64,000 nt of DNA. Origin: Catellatospora tritici. Its GTDB lineage: Bacteria > Actinomycetota > Actinomycetes > Mycobacteriales > Micromonosporaceae. Shown one piece after another: positions 1 through 8,347 of the stretch. Numbering within the stretch: the first letter of the stretch is position 1; each line of letters starts with the position of its first letter. The notes below the pieces were generated by a model. That model did no database searches, was not told the origin of the DNA, and saw only the letters and a list, made by a program, of their open reading frames with translations. The translations under genes were made by a program, and so were the position numbers. Location of the stretch: NCBI RefSeq assembly GCF_019083965.1, contig NZ_JAHRCY010000006.1:62001-126000 (forward strand). The letters are read 5' to 3'.

Positions 1-1568
1 ACCGGCAGCTCGGCATCGGCTACGCCAACCTCGGCGCGCTGCTGATGGCCTCGGGCCTGCCGTACGACTCCGAGGCGGGCCGCTCCCTGTCCGGCGCGAT
101 CACCGCCCTGATGACCGGTGCCGCCTACCGGCGCTCGGCCGAGCTGGCCGGCGTCGTCGGCGCGTACGACGGCTACGCCCGCAACGCCACCCCGCACCAG
201 AAGGTCATGCGCAAGCACGCCGAGGCCGCCGAGGCGCTCACCCCGCACGGCCCCGTCGCCACCGCCGTGGCCGCCGCGGCCCGCAAGGAGTGGAAGTCGG
301 GCAACAACCTCGGCGAGAAGCAGGGCTGGCGCAACGCCCAGGCCAGCGTGCTCGCCCCCACCGGCACCATCGGCTTCATGATGGACTGCGACACCACCGG
401 CGTGGAGCCGGACCTGGCGCTGGTCAAGTTCAAGAAGCTGGTCGGCGGCGGCTCGATGCAGATCGTCAACCAGACGGTGCCGCGCGCGCTGCGCAACCTG
501 GGCTACCAGGAGGAGCAGCTCGAGGCGATCACCGAGTTCATCGCCGAGCACGGCCACGTCGTGGACGCCCCCGGCCTGAAGCCGGAGCACTACGCCGTGT
601 TCGACTGCGCCATGGGCGAGCGCTCCATCGCGCCCATGGGCCACGTGCTGATGATGGCCGCGGTGCAGCCGTTCATCTCCGGCGCGATCAGCAAGACCGT
701 CAACATGCCGGAGGCGGCGACGGTCGAAGAGGTCGAGCAGATGTACTACGACGGCTGGAAGCTGGGCCTCAAGGCGCTGGCGATCTACCGCGACAACTGC
801 AAGGTCGGCCAGCCGCTGTCGGTGGCGCAGCGCCAGCCGCTCGCGGCTGCCGCCGCGACGAAGGAGAAGGAGCCCGCCGCCACGCAGGCGGTGGCCCAGG
901 TCGCCACTCCGGTGATCGAGAAGGTCATCGAGTACCGGCCGGTGCGCAAGCGGCTGCCGAAGAAGCGCCCGTCGCAGACGGTGTCGTTCACCGTCGGCGA
1001 CGCCGAGGGCTACCTGACCGCCTCGTCGTACCCCGACGACGGCCTCGGCGAGGTGTTCCTCAAGCTCGGCAAGCAGGGCTCGACCCTGGCCGGGGTGATG
1101 GACGCGTTCTCGATCGCCGTCTCGGTGGCCCTGCAGTACGGCGTGCCGCTGCAGACCTACGTCGAGAAGTTCATGAACATGAAGTTCGAGCCCGCCGGTA
1201 TGACCGACGACCCGGACATCCGCCTGTCGAACTCGGTGATGGACTACATCTTCCGACGGCTGGCACTGGACTTCCTGCCATACGAGCAGCGGGCTGAGCT
1301 GGGCGTCTTCACGGCCGCCGAGCGCGCCGCACGGCTGCGGGCCGAGGAGGAGGGCGTCGAGTACGTCCCGGCTCCGGTCGCCGCCGAGCCGCAGGCCGGG
1401 GCGACCGTGCTGCCGGTGACCCGGGTCGGGTCGTCGACCGAGGTGCTGGAGGCGATCACCGGGCGGGTGTCGGACGCGCCGCTGTGCTACACGTGCGGCA
1501 CGAAGATGCGCCCGGCGGGCAGCTGCTACGTCTGCGAGGGCTGCGGCTCCACCAGCGGCTGCAGCTGA
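1..1568 (+). CDS. nrdJ: Adenosylcobalamin-dependent (class II) ribonucleotide reductase, C-terminal part
   Basis: The gene enters from the left edge; the frame is open from base 3, so the catalytic N-terminal half is outside the window. It reduces ribonucleotides to deoxyribonucleotides with B12 and needs no oxygen. The visible part has the class II barrel end, with segments such as MGHVLMMAAVQPF and ISGAISKTVNMP, then a variable Ala/Glu-rich linker. It ends in a Cys-rich tail (CYTCGTK, CYVCEGCGS) that the family uses as a zinc-finger and swinging-thiol tail to re-reduce the active site. The C-terminus is complete and a strong hairpin follows 20 bases later. Any cobalamin riboswitch or NrdR boxes would lie upstream, outside the window. 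Confidence 0.95.
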   Translation, partial: RQLGIGYANLGALLMASGLPYDSEAGRSLSGAITALMTGAAYRRSAELAGVVGAYDGYARNATPHQKVMRKHAEAAEALTPHGPVATAVAAAARKEWKSGNNLGEKQGWRNAQASVLAPTGTIGFMMDCDTTGVEPDLALVKFKKLVGGGSMQIVNQTVPRALRNLGYQEEQLEAITEFIAEHGHVVDAPGLKPEHYAVFDCAMGERSIAPMGHVLMMAAVQPFISGAISKTVNMPEAATVEEVEQMYYDGWKLGLKALAIYRDNCKVGQPLSVAQRQPLAAAAATKEKEPAATQAVAQVATPVIEKVIEYRPVRKRLPKKRPSQTVSFTVGDAEGYLTASSYPDDGLGEVFLKLGKQGSTLAGVMDAFSIAVSVALQYGVPLQTYVEKFMNMKFEPAGMTDDPDIRLSNSVMDYIFRRLALDFLPYEQRAELGVFTAAERAARLRAEEEGVEYVPAPVAAEPQAGATVLPVTRVGSSTEVLEAITGRVSDAPLCYTCGTKMRPAGSCYVCEGCGSTSGCS

Positions 1569-1587
1569 TGACGCCCTGATGGCGTGA

Positions 1588-1625
1588 CAGAAGGGGAGCC
1601 AGGCGAACGCCTGGCTCCCCTTCTG
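1588..1625. terminator. Bidirectional hairpin terminator after nrdJ
   Basis: A perfect inverted repeat of 18 bases per arm is separated by two bases (in practice a 17-bp stem with a four-base loop), ending in TTCTG. It lies between convergent genes, so it can serve both nrdJ and the minus-strand secreted-protein gene. Confidence 0.85.
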
Positions 1626-1640
1626 CTGTCCGCGACAGCG

Positions 1641-3116
1641 TCAGAAGCGGCCCGCCACCGCCGCGAACGCGTCCGTGGTGTAGGTCGAGCTGTACTGGTA
1701 GACGCCTGCCAGCACCGGGCCGCCGGAGCGGCTGACCGTCCACCCGGCGTCCGACTCGAACGTCGTGTTCGACACGCCGCAGCCGCCGCTGAAAGCCAGA
1801 TCGTCGTATGCGACGTTCACCGAGTAGTTCGAGACCTTCTTCAGCTCGGCCAGGCGCAGGATCAGCGAGATCCGGTGCCCGGACACGAGGTAGGGGCGCA
1901 GGTCGAGGGTGCTCGTCCACTCCCACTGGTCCCACGTGGTGTTCTCGGACGCGACATCGCGCCTCCAGATGATGGTCTGCGTGCCCGTGGTCTCGTCCCG
2001 GACCAGGATCTGCTTGTCGTGATATCCGAGGTCCTGGCCGATGTTGCGATCGTCGGCGTACCGGAGGGACAGGGTGCAGGGCTGGGCCGGGGTGAAGGTG
2101 ACATCCGCCTTGGCCTGCGCGTACTGGCCCGCTGCCGTCTCCGTGCCGGGTGCCACGGACAGGCTCAGCGCCCCGCTGCCCGTGTTGGCCTTCCGGAAGG
2201 ACCCGCCCGCGGGAGCGCCCGCCGGATCGAGCACGAGCTGCCAGATGATGACGCCCGCGATCTTTCCGGCGGAGGTGTCGGCCAGCGCCGTGTCGACAGC
2301 CCGGGTGAGGTAGTCGACGTCGGGCCGATCCACGGTCGCGCTGAGCTCGTTGCCGTAGACCATGAGGATGAGCCGTTTGCCCTGGGCCGCCAGCATGGCC
2401 GAGACGGAGTCGATCGCCGCCTGCTCGGTGTCGGTCATCGTGGTGTTGCGGTTGACGCCGTCGCGATACGGCATGATCACGCCGTCGATCGCGTACTCGT
2501 AGCTGTTGATCACCGTCTGCGTGAGGCTGGGCTGGTAGTACTCGAGGTAGAAGTCCAGGTGCGGCTGGATGGCGCTGGCCGCCACGTTCATCTGCCGTAC
2601 GTAGGCCGGGGTGAAGAAGTCGGGGTTGTAGAAGTAGCTCCGGCTGCCCATGTCCATGTCGTCGATGGTCCAGGCGGTGAGCAGGGGGTACTGATTGGAC
2701 AGCGTCGCGATGTCCTGGCCCCACGCCACGTAGTCCTTGTGATGCGGGAGGTACGTGTCGCAGGAGTAAGGGCTGGCGGCAGAGCTGGGGCACTCCGTCG
2801 GCGGAAGCAGGTAGACGATGACCCGGACCCCGTTGGCCTGGGCGGCGGGCATGAATTCCAGCCTGAGGTCATCCCAGTCCGTCGCCGCGCGGACCAGGTA
2901 CATGTAGGTGTTGGCGTGCAGCTCCACCAGCCGGCTGACCGTCCGCGCCGAGTCGACGTGCCCGTCGGCTCTACGGATCACACCCTCGGCGGTGCCCTTG
3001 ACTCCGTCCGGCGGGGCCGCCAGTGCCGGCGACGGGCCGGTCAACGGGAGACCGGCCAACAGGACGAGCAGGGCAAGGCTGCGCAGCGTTGTTCTCAAGA
3101 AGACTCCCCGTGTCAC
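1641..3116 (-). CDS. Secreted protein with a glycosidase-like barrel and C-terminal beta-sandwich
   Basis: The first ~33 residues are a typical Sec signal peptide (TLRSLALLVLLAGLPL, then an ALAA cleavage site). Residues ~35-330 read like a TIM-barrel carbohydrate-active domain: alternating hydrophobic strands such as VRVIVYLLPPTEC, LTAWTIDDMDM, VIMPYRDG and RLILMVYGNE, with acidic pairs (IDDMD) of the kind glycosidases use. Residues ~330-490 form a jelly-roll-like sandwich with cysteines (PCTLSLRYADD, GGCGVSN), as in carbohydrate-binding modules. I do not recognise an exact family; an extracellular polysaccharide-acting enzyme is an inference. It is monocistronic, converges with nrdJ and diverges from the epoxide hydrolase. 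Confidence 0.6.
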   Translation of the reverse strand: MTRGVFLRTTLRSLALLVLLAGLPLTGPSPALAAPPDGVKGTAEGVIRRADGHVDSARTVSRLVELHANTYMYLVRAATDWDDLRLEFMPAAQANGVRVIVYLLPPTECPSSAASPYSCDTYLPHHKDYVAWGQDIATLSNQYPLLTAWTIDDMDMGSRSYFYNPDFFTPAYVRQMNVAASAIQPHLDFYLEYYQPSLTQTVINSYEYAIDGVIMPYRDGVNRNTTMTDTEQAAIDSVSAMLAAQGKRLILMVYGNELSATVDRPDVDYLTRAVDTALADTSAGKIAGVIIWQLVLDPAGAPAGGSFRKANTGSGALSLSVAPGTETAAGQYAQAKADVTFTPAQPCTLSLRYADDRNIGQDLGYHDKQILVRDETTGTQTIIWRRDVASENTTWDQWEWTSTLDLRPYLVSGHRISLILRLAELKKVSNYSVNVAYDDLAFSGGCGVSNTTFESDAGWTVSRSGGPVLAGVYQYSSTYTTDAFAAVAGRF

Positions 3117-3225
3117 ATGACGTGTCGCCGGAGCCTAGTGGGACCAGCCGCATGGTGGGGGGCGCTGCGAGGCCGCCCGAAAGCCGGAACGCCGCAGGGT
3201 CCGGCGTGGGTGGCAGAATCGGCAT

Positions 3226-4368
3226 GTGCAGCCGTTTCTGATCGATGTGCCTGATGGTGTGCTGGACGACCTGCGGGAACGGGTGGTGCGGACCCGGTTC
3301 GGGCGGCGTAGCGGGGCGCAGGCGTGGGACGCGGGGACCGATCCCGACTACCTGGCCGAGCTGCTGGACTACTGGGCCGAGGAGTTCGACTGGCGGGCGC
3401 AGGAGCAGCGGCTCAACGCGTACCCCCAGTTCCTGACGGAGATCGACGGGCAGACCGTCCACTTCGCGCACGTGCGCGGCAAGCGGTCCGAGGGCGGCGC
3501 GGCGCCGCTGCCGGTGATCGTGACGCACGGCTGGCCGTACTCCTTCGTGGAGATGCTGAAGCTGGTGCCGCTGCTGACCGACCCGGCCGCGTCCGGCGCC
3601 GACCCGGCCGACGCGTTCGACGTGGTGATCCCGTCGCTGCCCGGCTACGGGTTCAGCGACCTGCCGCTCAACGGTCCGTCGACCAAGCCGAGGACCGCCG
3701 ACGTCTGGGCGAAGCTGATGGCGCGGCTCGGGTACCGCCGGTTCGGGACGTCGGGCGAGGACGTCGGCGCGGGCGTGAGTGACTGGCTCGCGGTCCGTCA
3801 CCCCGAGAAGATCATCGGCTTGTACGCGGCGCACCCCGCCTACCCGCCCCATTCGCGCCGCACCGGCCTGTCCCCGGCCGAGGACGCGTTCCTGGACTGG
3901 CTGAAGGCCAAGTGGCAGGGCGGCGAGGGGTACGCCGAACTGCAGGCCACCCGCCCCGACACGCTCGCGGCGGCGCTGCTGGACTCGCCCGCGGGACTGG
4001 CCGCGTGGCTGGTGGAGAAGTTCCGGGCGTGGAGCGACTGCGGTGGTGAGATCGACCGCCGCTGGAGCAAGGACGACCTGCTCACCACCATCACGCTGTA
4101 CTGGGTGACCGAGACCGTCGGCACCGCGATGCGGCCGTACTTCGACGAGCACCACGAGCCGGTGCTGCCGCTGGTGCAAGTGCCCGCCGGGGTGAGCGTC
4201 AGCCTGGCCGACCAGGGCATGCCCCGCGAGCTGGCCGAACGCACGTACACGGACCTGCGCTTCTTCCACCCGCTGGTCTCCGGCGGCCACTTCGTCGCGT
4301 TCGAGGAGCCCGACCAGGTGGCCGAGGACATGCGCGAGTTCTTCCGCCCGCTGCGCGCCGCCGGTTGA
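3226..4368 (+). CDS. Epoxide hydrolase, alpha/beta-hydrolase with EHN N-terminal domain
   Basis: Hydrolyses epoxides to diols in the cytosol. Residues 1-~90 form the EHN lid domain (FLIDVPDGVLDDLRERV). The hydrolase core has the oxyanion motif HGWP (101-104), a nucleophile-elbow Asp179 in GTSGEDVGAG, a likely acid at Asp329 and the base His355 in SGGHF. Length (380) is usual for the family. The start is GTG; the ATG two bases upstream is out of frame. There is no Shine-Dalgarno site, but CAGAAT lies six bases before the start, which fits a leaderless mRNA. The physiological substrate cannot be told from the sequence. Confidence 0.88.
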   Translation: MQPFLIDVPDGVLDDLRERVVRTRFGRRSGAQAWDAGTDPDYLAELLDYWAEEFDWRAQEQRLNAYPQFLTEIDGQTVHFAHVRGKRSEGGAAPLPVIVTHGWPYSFVEMLKLVPLLTDPAASGADPADAFDVVIPSLPGYGFSDLPLNGPSTKPRTADVWAKLMARLGYRRFGTSGEDVGAGVSDWLAVRHPEKIIGLYAAHPAYPPHSRRTGLSPAEDAFLDWLKAKWQGGEGYAELQATRPDTLAAALLDSPAGLAAWLVEKFRAWSDCGGEIDRRWSKDDLLTTITLYWVTETVGTAMRPYFDEHHEPVLPLVQVPAGVSVSLADQGMPRELAERTYTDLRFFHPLVSGGHFVAFEEPDQVAEDMREFFRPLRAAG

Positions 4369-4405
4369 TCGAGAACTGTCGGGGGTACGACTTAGCGTCC
4401 GCGCC

Positions 4406-4768
4406 ATGAATTCGTGGCACCACGCGCAGTCGGCCGCCCGCAAGTGGGGCGGCGAGCCGGAGGACTACCTGGCGATCGAGGAGTTCATCGACTCCTCGAA
4501 GCAGATCATCGGCGACGTGCGGCACCGGGCGATGTACCACCACACCGCGGGAGTGTTCCTGTGCCAGCGGATCTTCGGCACCACGCTGGAGGTGGGCCGC
4601 AAGCGCATCCCGGTGCGACTGATCGCCGAGCGGCACATCCTGGAGGACCTCGGCTGGCTGCCCTCGCCCGCCGACTATCTGGCCGGGATGCCGATCAAGC
4701 CATGGATGTCCGGCGCGCAGCGCAAGGAGGTGCCCTTGTCGGTACTGCTCGGAGAGGACAACCGTTGA
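4406..4768 (+). CDS. Small DUF6915-like protein
   Basis: 120 residues. The pattern HHAQSAARKWGG, then PEDYLAIEEFIDSSK, RHRAMYHHTAG, and RLIAERHILEDLGWLPSPADY matches the DUF6915 family as I remember it; this family is often found in phage and mobile DNA and has no known biochemical role. It has a conserved His-rich core (HRAMYHH) that could bind metal, but this is a guess. Its stop codon overlaps the start of the next gene, so the two are translationally coupled. Confidence 0.65.
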   Translation: MNSWHHAQSAARKWGGEPEDYLAIEEFIDSSKQIIGDVRHRAMYHHTAGVFLCQRIFGTTLEVGRKRIPVRLIAERHILEDLGWLPSPADYLAGMPIKPWMSGAQRKEVPLSVLLGEDNR

Positions 4769-5253
4769 GCCACACCAGTTTCCTGGGAATCCCGGTGGAA
4801 GGGACGATCACTGAGTCGGACCGGGTACCGCAGCGCCCGCTCTCGGAGCTGCAACCGCTGCTGCGGGCGCTGCTCGATGACGAGACGATCACCGAATTCG
4901 GATGGCGGCAGTTCACGCCCTACTTCAATGACGGTGAGCCCTGCGTCTTCGGTCTGAGCGACTTCTGGGTGCGTACCACCGGGGACACCGAGGTCACCGA
5001 CCTCGGTCTGCTCGAAGTCGGCGAGTACGCCGGAACGCATCCGACACTCGGCGGGCACGCCGCCGAGAGTCATGGTTGGCAGTACGGACCGTACCGGGGC
5101 GACCAGCCTGAGCGTTACCACCGCGCGCGGGCGCTGGCCGACGCGTTACACGGGAACGAGTTCGCCGACGTGCTGCTCGACGCGTTCGGCGACCACGCCG
5201 AAGTGACCGTGCGTCGTACCAACATCAGCGTGGAGTTCTACGACCACGAATGA
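4765..5253 (+). CDS. Hypothetical protein coupled to the DUF6915-like gene
   Basis: Start chosen as TTG at 4765: it has GGAGAGG seven to eight bases upstream and overlaps the TGA of the preceding gene by three bases. The open frame extends further upstream, but only as a shadow of the DUF6915-like gene. The product (162 residues) is acidic, soluble and cysteine-poor, with segments FLGIPVEGTI, TEFGWRQFTPYFNDGEPCVF and a C-terminal VRRTNISVEFYDHE strand. I recognise no family. The overlap implies a partner function with the upstream protein. A GC-rich hairpin follows the stop. Confidence 0.65.
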   Translation: MSHTSFLGIPVEGTITESDRVPQRPLSELQPLLRALLDDETITEFGWRQFTPYFNDGEPCVFGLSDFWVRTTGDTEVTDLGLLEVGEYAGTHPTLGGHAAESHGWQYGPYRGDQPERYHRARALADALHGNEFADVLLDAFGDHAEVTVRRTNISVEFYDHE

Positions 5254-5259
5254 GGCCGG

Positions 5260-5290
5260 TGACGCGGGCCGGCGCTTCCGGCCCGCGTCA
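5260..5290. terminator. Hairpin terminator between convergent genes
   Basis: A 13-bp perfect stem with a five-base loop (CGCTT) starts seven bases after the plus-strand stop and ends just before the minus-strand TPR gene. No U-tract; GC-rich stems of this kind are usual in actinomycetes. Confidence 0.7.
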
Positions 5291-5292
5291 GG

Positions 5293-5637
5293 TCAGCAGG
5301 CGCCCATGGCCTCGGCGATGCGCAGGTGGCGGCGGGCTTCGTCGTGGCGGCTCTGGCGTTGCAGGGTGCGGCCGAGCATCAGGTGCGCGTAGTGCTCGGC
5401 AGGGTCGCGTTCGAGCACCAGCCGCAGCTGCTCCTCGGCCCGGTGCAGCTGGGCCGAGTGGTAGTAGGCGCGCGCCAGCAGCAGGCGCGGGGCGACGTCC
5501 TCGGGCACCTCGGCGACGACGTCGGCGAGGATACCGGCCGCGGTGATGTAGTCGCCGTAGTCGAAGAACAGGCGGCCGCGTTCGTACTCCTCCAGGATTC
5601 TCACGATCTGGTTTAACGGTTTGGCGGCCCGCCGCAT
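5293..5637 (-). CDS. Small TPR-repeat protein
   Basis: 114 residues with about three tetratricopeptide helix pairs: GRLFFDYGDYITAAGILADV, PRLLLARAYYHSAQLHRAEE, and AHLMLGRTLQRQSRHDEARRH. TPRs are protein-binding scaffolds; no catalytic residues are present. Similar short TPR proteins are widespread in actinomycetes without a defined role. The start codon has no clear ribosome-binding site and no better in-frame start was found. It is monocistronic between two plus-strand genes. Confidence 0.7.
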   Translation of the reverse strand: MRRAAKPLNQIVRILEEYERGRLFFDYGDYITAAGILADVVAEVPEDVAPRLLLARAYYHSAQLHRAEEQLRLVLERDPAEHYAHLMLGRTLQRQSRHDEARRHLRIAEAMGAC

Positions 5638-5797
5638 TCCGGGGCACCATCGACCGCATGAGGCGCACCATCATCTCCCCGCCGGTCCGCTGAGCGGACG
5701 GCGCTGCCCCACTGCCGTGACGGCCTAGGCCGCACGCCGGTGGCCCGTCCGCATACGCGGAAACCGACGGCCATCGAGACAGTGGAGAAGCAGGGAA

Positions 5798-6697
5798 ATG
5801 GAGTCCTCAACCGGGCTCGCGCCGGCGCGCGCGAGCACCACCGCGTCGTACGGGCGCGGCTTGTTCTTCGTCGGCACCGCCGCGGTCGCCTGGGGCACCG
5901 GTGGCGCCGTCGCCTCGGTCCTCTACCGCACCAGTGGCCTCGGGCCGCTCGCGGTGTCGTTCTGGCGCCTGGTCTGCGGCATCGTCATGCTGTACGGCCT
6001 GCGCGCCCTCACCCGCGACCGCACCCCGGTCCGCCCCCGGGACGCCCTCGTGCTCGGGTTCGGGCTGGCCGTCTACCAGACCGCCTACTACGGCTCCATC
6101 GCGTACGGCGGGCTCGCCGTGGGCACCGTGGTCACCCTCGGGGCCTGCCCCGTGGTGATCGCGCTCGCGGCGCGGGTGGTGCTCGGGGAGGCGCTGACGC
6201 CGGCGCGGGCCGGATACGTCGGCGCCGCGCTGGCCGGGTTGGTGCCGCTGGTCGGGTCGGCCGGGACGGCAGGGCCGAATCCGCTGCTCGGGGCGGCGTT
6301 CGGGGTGCTGTCGGCGGCGGGGTACGCGGTGGTCACGATCTACTCGCGGCGGGCCGGGGGTGATCTGTCCTCGGTCACCTCGGCCGCGTTCGTGGTGGCC
6401 GCCGTGTGCGTCGCGCCCCTGGCGGCGCGGGAGGGACTGCTGCCGACCATGGGGACGCTCGCGGTGCACGGGGCCTGGCTGCTGTACCTGGGGGCGGTGC
6501 CGACGGCGCTGGCATATCGGCTGTTCTTCGCCGGGGTGGCGGCGGTCCCGGCGACGGTGACGGCGGTGGTGACGCTGCTGGAGCCGGTCGCGGGGGTGCT
6601 GATCGCGGTCGGGCTGCTGGGCGAGCGGCTCACCGTCGTGGCGGCCGCCGGGGCGGTGCTGATGTTGGCCGCCGTGGCGGGGCTGTCTCGCCGCTGA
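5798..6697 (+). CDS. EamA/DMT-superfamily transporter
   Basis: 299 residues with ten predicted membrane helices in two homologous halves of five, as in the drug/metabolite transporter superfamily (EamA domains at ~15-145 and ~155-295). Diagnostic features: GTAAVAWGTGGAVASVLY at the first helix, SFWRLVCGIVMLYG at the second, and ALAYRLFFAGV and VTLLEPVAGVLIAVGLLGE in the second half. The substrate is unknown; family members export amino acids, metabolites or drugs. The start follows AGCAGGGAA. A hairpin separates it from the convergent metalloprotease gene. Confidence 0.88.
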   Translation: MESSTGLAPARASTTASYGRGLFFVGTAAVAWGTGGAVASVLYRTSGLGPLAVSFWRLVCGIVMLYGLRALTRDRTPVRPRDALVLGFGLAVYQTAYYGSIAYGGLAVGTVVTLGACPVVIALAARVVLGEALTPARAGYVGAALAGLVPLVGSAGTAGPNPLLGAAFGVLSAAGYAVVTIYSRRAGGDLSSVTSAAFVVAAVCVAPLAAREGLLPTMGTLAVHGAWLLYLGAVPTALAYRLFFAGVAAVPATVTAVVTLLEPVAGVLIAVGLLGERLTVVAAAGAVLMLAAVAGLSRR

Positions 6698-6739
6698 CAT
6701 CGGCCAGGCTGCGGCTTCGGGAAAAGTGCGGGAATCCGA

Positions 6740-6782
6740 CCGTCCATTCGTGCGGGTTCCCCGATACAGCACGAATGGACGG
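6740..6782. terminator. Hairpin terminator between DMT transporter and metalloprotease
   Basis: Two perfectly complementary 14-base arms (6740-6753 and 6769-6782) flank a 15-base loop, in the gap between two convergent stop codons. Probably bidirectional. Confidence 0.7.
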
Positions 6783-6834
6783 ACGGGGCGCGCCCGTCGG
6801 GGAAGAGGGGAGGCGCGCCCCGGGTTCGGCGGGG

Positions 6835-8124
6835 TCAGTAGCCCCAGCGGGACTTCAGGTGGCGCCACCAGTCGCGCAGCATCCACTTGTCGAACTCGGT
6901 GATGGACGTGGCGCTGCCCGCGTTCATGATGAAGCAGCACTGGCCGGTGGGAGTCCAGTCGTAGAAGTCGTCCAGACCGAAGCTGTGTCCCATCTCGTGC
7001 AACAGGATGTGGATGTTGTCGGTGTTCAGGTTGCTCGTGTAGTACTCGCTGCCGATCCGCTGGCCCCAGTCGCCGCCCGCGCCGCCGGTCATGCCCGCGG
7101 TCAGCCACAGCGACATGTCGTAGTGGTGCGACGCGCCGCCGGCGCAGCCGGAGTAGTTGCCGTCCTGGTGGAAGAAGCGGCCGCACGGCTCACCGCACTG
7201 CGGTGCGTTCTCGCGGATGTTGTTGACGTAGATGTCGACCGAGCTGTCGGTCCACTCCAGGGCGGCGCGGTCGCGTACGGCCCAGCCGACGACCTTGACC
7301 GGCACGTTCGCGTACGGCCAGCCGTTGTGGCCCGCCATCACGTCCATCCACTTCTTGAACTGGCGGGCGAGCGCGGCGTGGATCTGGTCGCGCTGGGTGG
7401 CGGTGACGTGGGCGCTGGAGTCCCAGCGTACGCAGTAGTTGATCTGCCCGCCGCCCGCCATGACCTGGTCCCAGCCGTAGTTGCGGAACGTGTAGAGCTG
7501 GTTGTACGTGCTCTCGTAGTGCGCCCACACCTCGTTGAGCGGCTGCACCAGGTTCGCGGGCGGGTTCCAGCCGCTGCTGCTCGGGCTGGTGCTCGGGCTG
7601 GGGCTGGCCGACCGGGACGGCGACGGCGAGGGGGAGGCGCTGCGGGACGGCGACGGCGACGGCGAGGCGGTCCGGGACGGCGACGGTGAGGCCGGGGTCG
7701 TCGTTCCGGTGCAGGTCACGCCGTTGAGCGTGAACGAGGTCGGCACAGGGTTGGCCGTCGTCCAGGCTCCGTTGAACCCGATCGACGTGCCGGCGCCGGT
7801 GCCGAGGCTGCCGTTGTAGCCGAGGTTGGCGGCGGTGACCTGGGCGCCGCTCTGGCTGAACGTGGCGTTCCAGCCCTGGCTGACGGCCTGGCTCGCGGCC
7901 GGGAAGGTCCACTTGAGGGTCCAGGCGGTGACGGGGTCGCCGAGGTTGGTGAGGGCGACGTCGGCGGTGAAGCCGCCGCCCCACTGGGACGACACGCGGT
8001 AGGTGACCTGGCAGCCCGCGGCGGCTGCCTGCGCGGTGGGCACGAACAGGCCCCAGGCGACGGTGGCGAGGCCCGCGGCTGCGGCGACGAGGGACGCGAC
8101 GAGGCGCCTGCTGATGGGGGACAA
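6835..8124 (-). CDS. Secreted cellulose-binding (CBM2) metalloprotease
   Basis: An extracellular protein in three parts. A signal peptide ends at TAQAAAA. A CBM2 domain (~38-137) starts at CQVTYRVSSQWGGGF and ends at FTLNGVTC, binding crystalline cellulose. A (PS)n-rich linker (SPSPSRSASPSPS repeats, visible as a DNA repeat near 7590-7695) follows. A C-terminal peptidase of ~230 residues carries HEMGHSFGLDDF (His376, zinc-binding HExxHxxGxxD) and a later IMNAG Met-turn, which makes it metzincin-like. I set the start at TTG 8124, with CGGGAG five bases upstream and an immediate signal peptide; a longer frame to 8214 adds 30 unlikely residues. A CebR-type operator lies 115 bases upstream. The substrate is unknown. 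Confidence 0.85.
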   Translation of the reverse strand: MSPISRRLVASLVAAAAGLATVAWGLFVPTAQAAAAGCQVTYRVSSQWGGGFTADVALTNLGDPVTAWTLKWTFPAASQAVSQGWNATFSQSGAQVTAANLGYNGSLGTGAGTSIGFNGAWTTANPVPTSFTLNGVTCTGTTTPASPSPSRTASPSPSPSRSASPSPSPSRSASPSPSTSPSSSGWNPPANLVQPLNEVWAHYESTYNQLYTFRNYGWDQVMAGGGQINYCVRWDSSAHVTATQRDQIHAALARQFKKWMDVMAGHNGWPYANVPVKVVGWAVRDRAALEWTDSSVDIYVNNIRENAPQCGEPCGRFFHQDGNYSGCAGGASHHYDMSLWLTAGMTGGAGGDWGQRIGSEYYTSNLNTDNIHILLHEMGHSFGLDDFYDWTPTGQCCFIMNAGSATSITEFDKWMLRDWWRHLKSRWGY

Positions 8125-8238
8125 GGTGACTCCCGGAGCGGATTCGGGCGCGCGGGGGGCGCGCTGACGGGTTATCCGCGTGGGCGAGATACCCGGAGTC
8201 TCGGCGACACGCATTGAGCGCGACGAATCCTATACGGC

Positions 8239-8252
8239 TGGGAGCGTTCCCA
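8239..8252. promoter_or_regulatory. CebR/CelR-type cellulose-utilisation operator
   Basis: TGGGAGCGTTCCCA differs in one base from TGGGAGCGCTCCCA, the established operator of the LacI-family cellobiose repressors CebR (Streptomyces) and CelR (Thermobifida). It lies upstream of the CBM2 metalloprotease only. The family link is known; binding here is inferred. Confidence 0.8.
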
Positions 8253-8273
8253 CAATGCCTGCCAACCAATCTC

Positions 8274-8334
8274 GTCGATCATGAACTTATGGGCGTGACA
8301 CGCCGTCGAACCCGCCCATAAGTTCATGATCGAC
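8274..8334. repeat. Dispersed palindromic repeat, copy A
   Basis: A perfect inverted repeat with 22-base arms (8274-8295 and 8313-8334) and a 17-base loop whose core is ACACGCCGTCGAACC. Related copies occur at 18728-18788 (opposite loop orientation) and 19246-19306. It follows the stop of the aldo/keto reductase gene and may act as its terminator. Confidence 0.8.
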
Positions 8335-8347
8335 AGAAGGAAGGAGG

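Noticed and set aside
7590..7695. Intergenic repeat cluster
   Set aside because: It is the coding repeat for the PSP-rich linker of the CBM2 metalloprotease.
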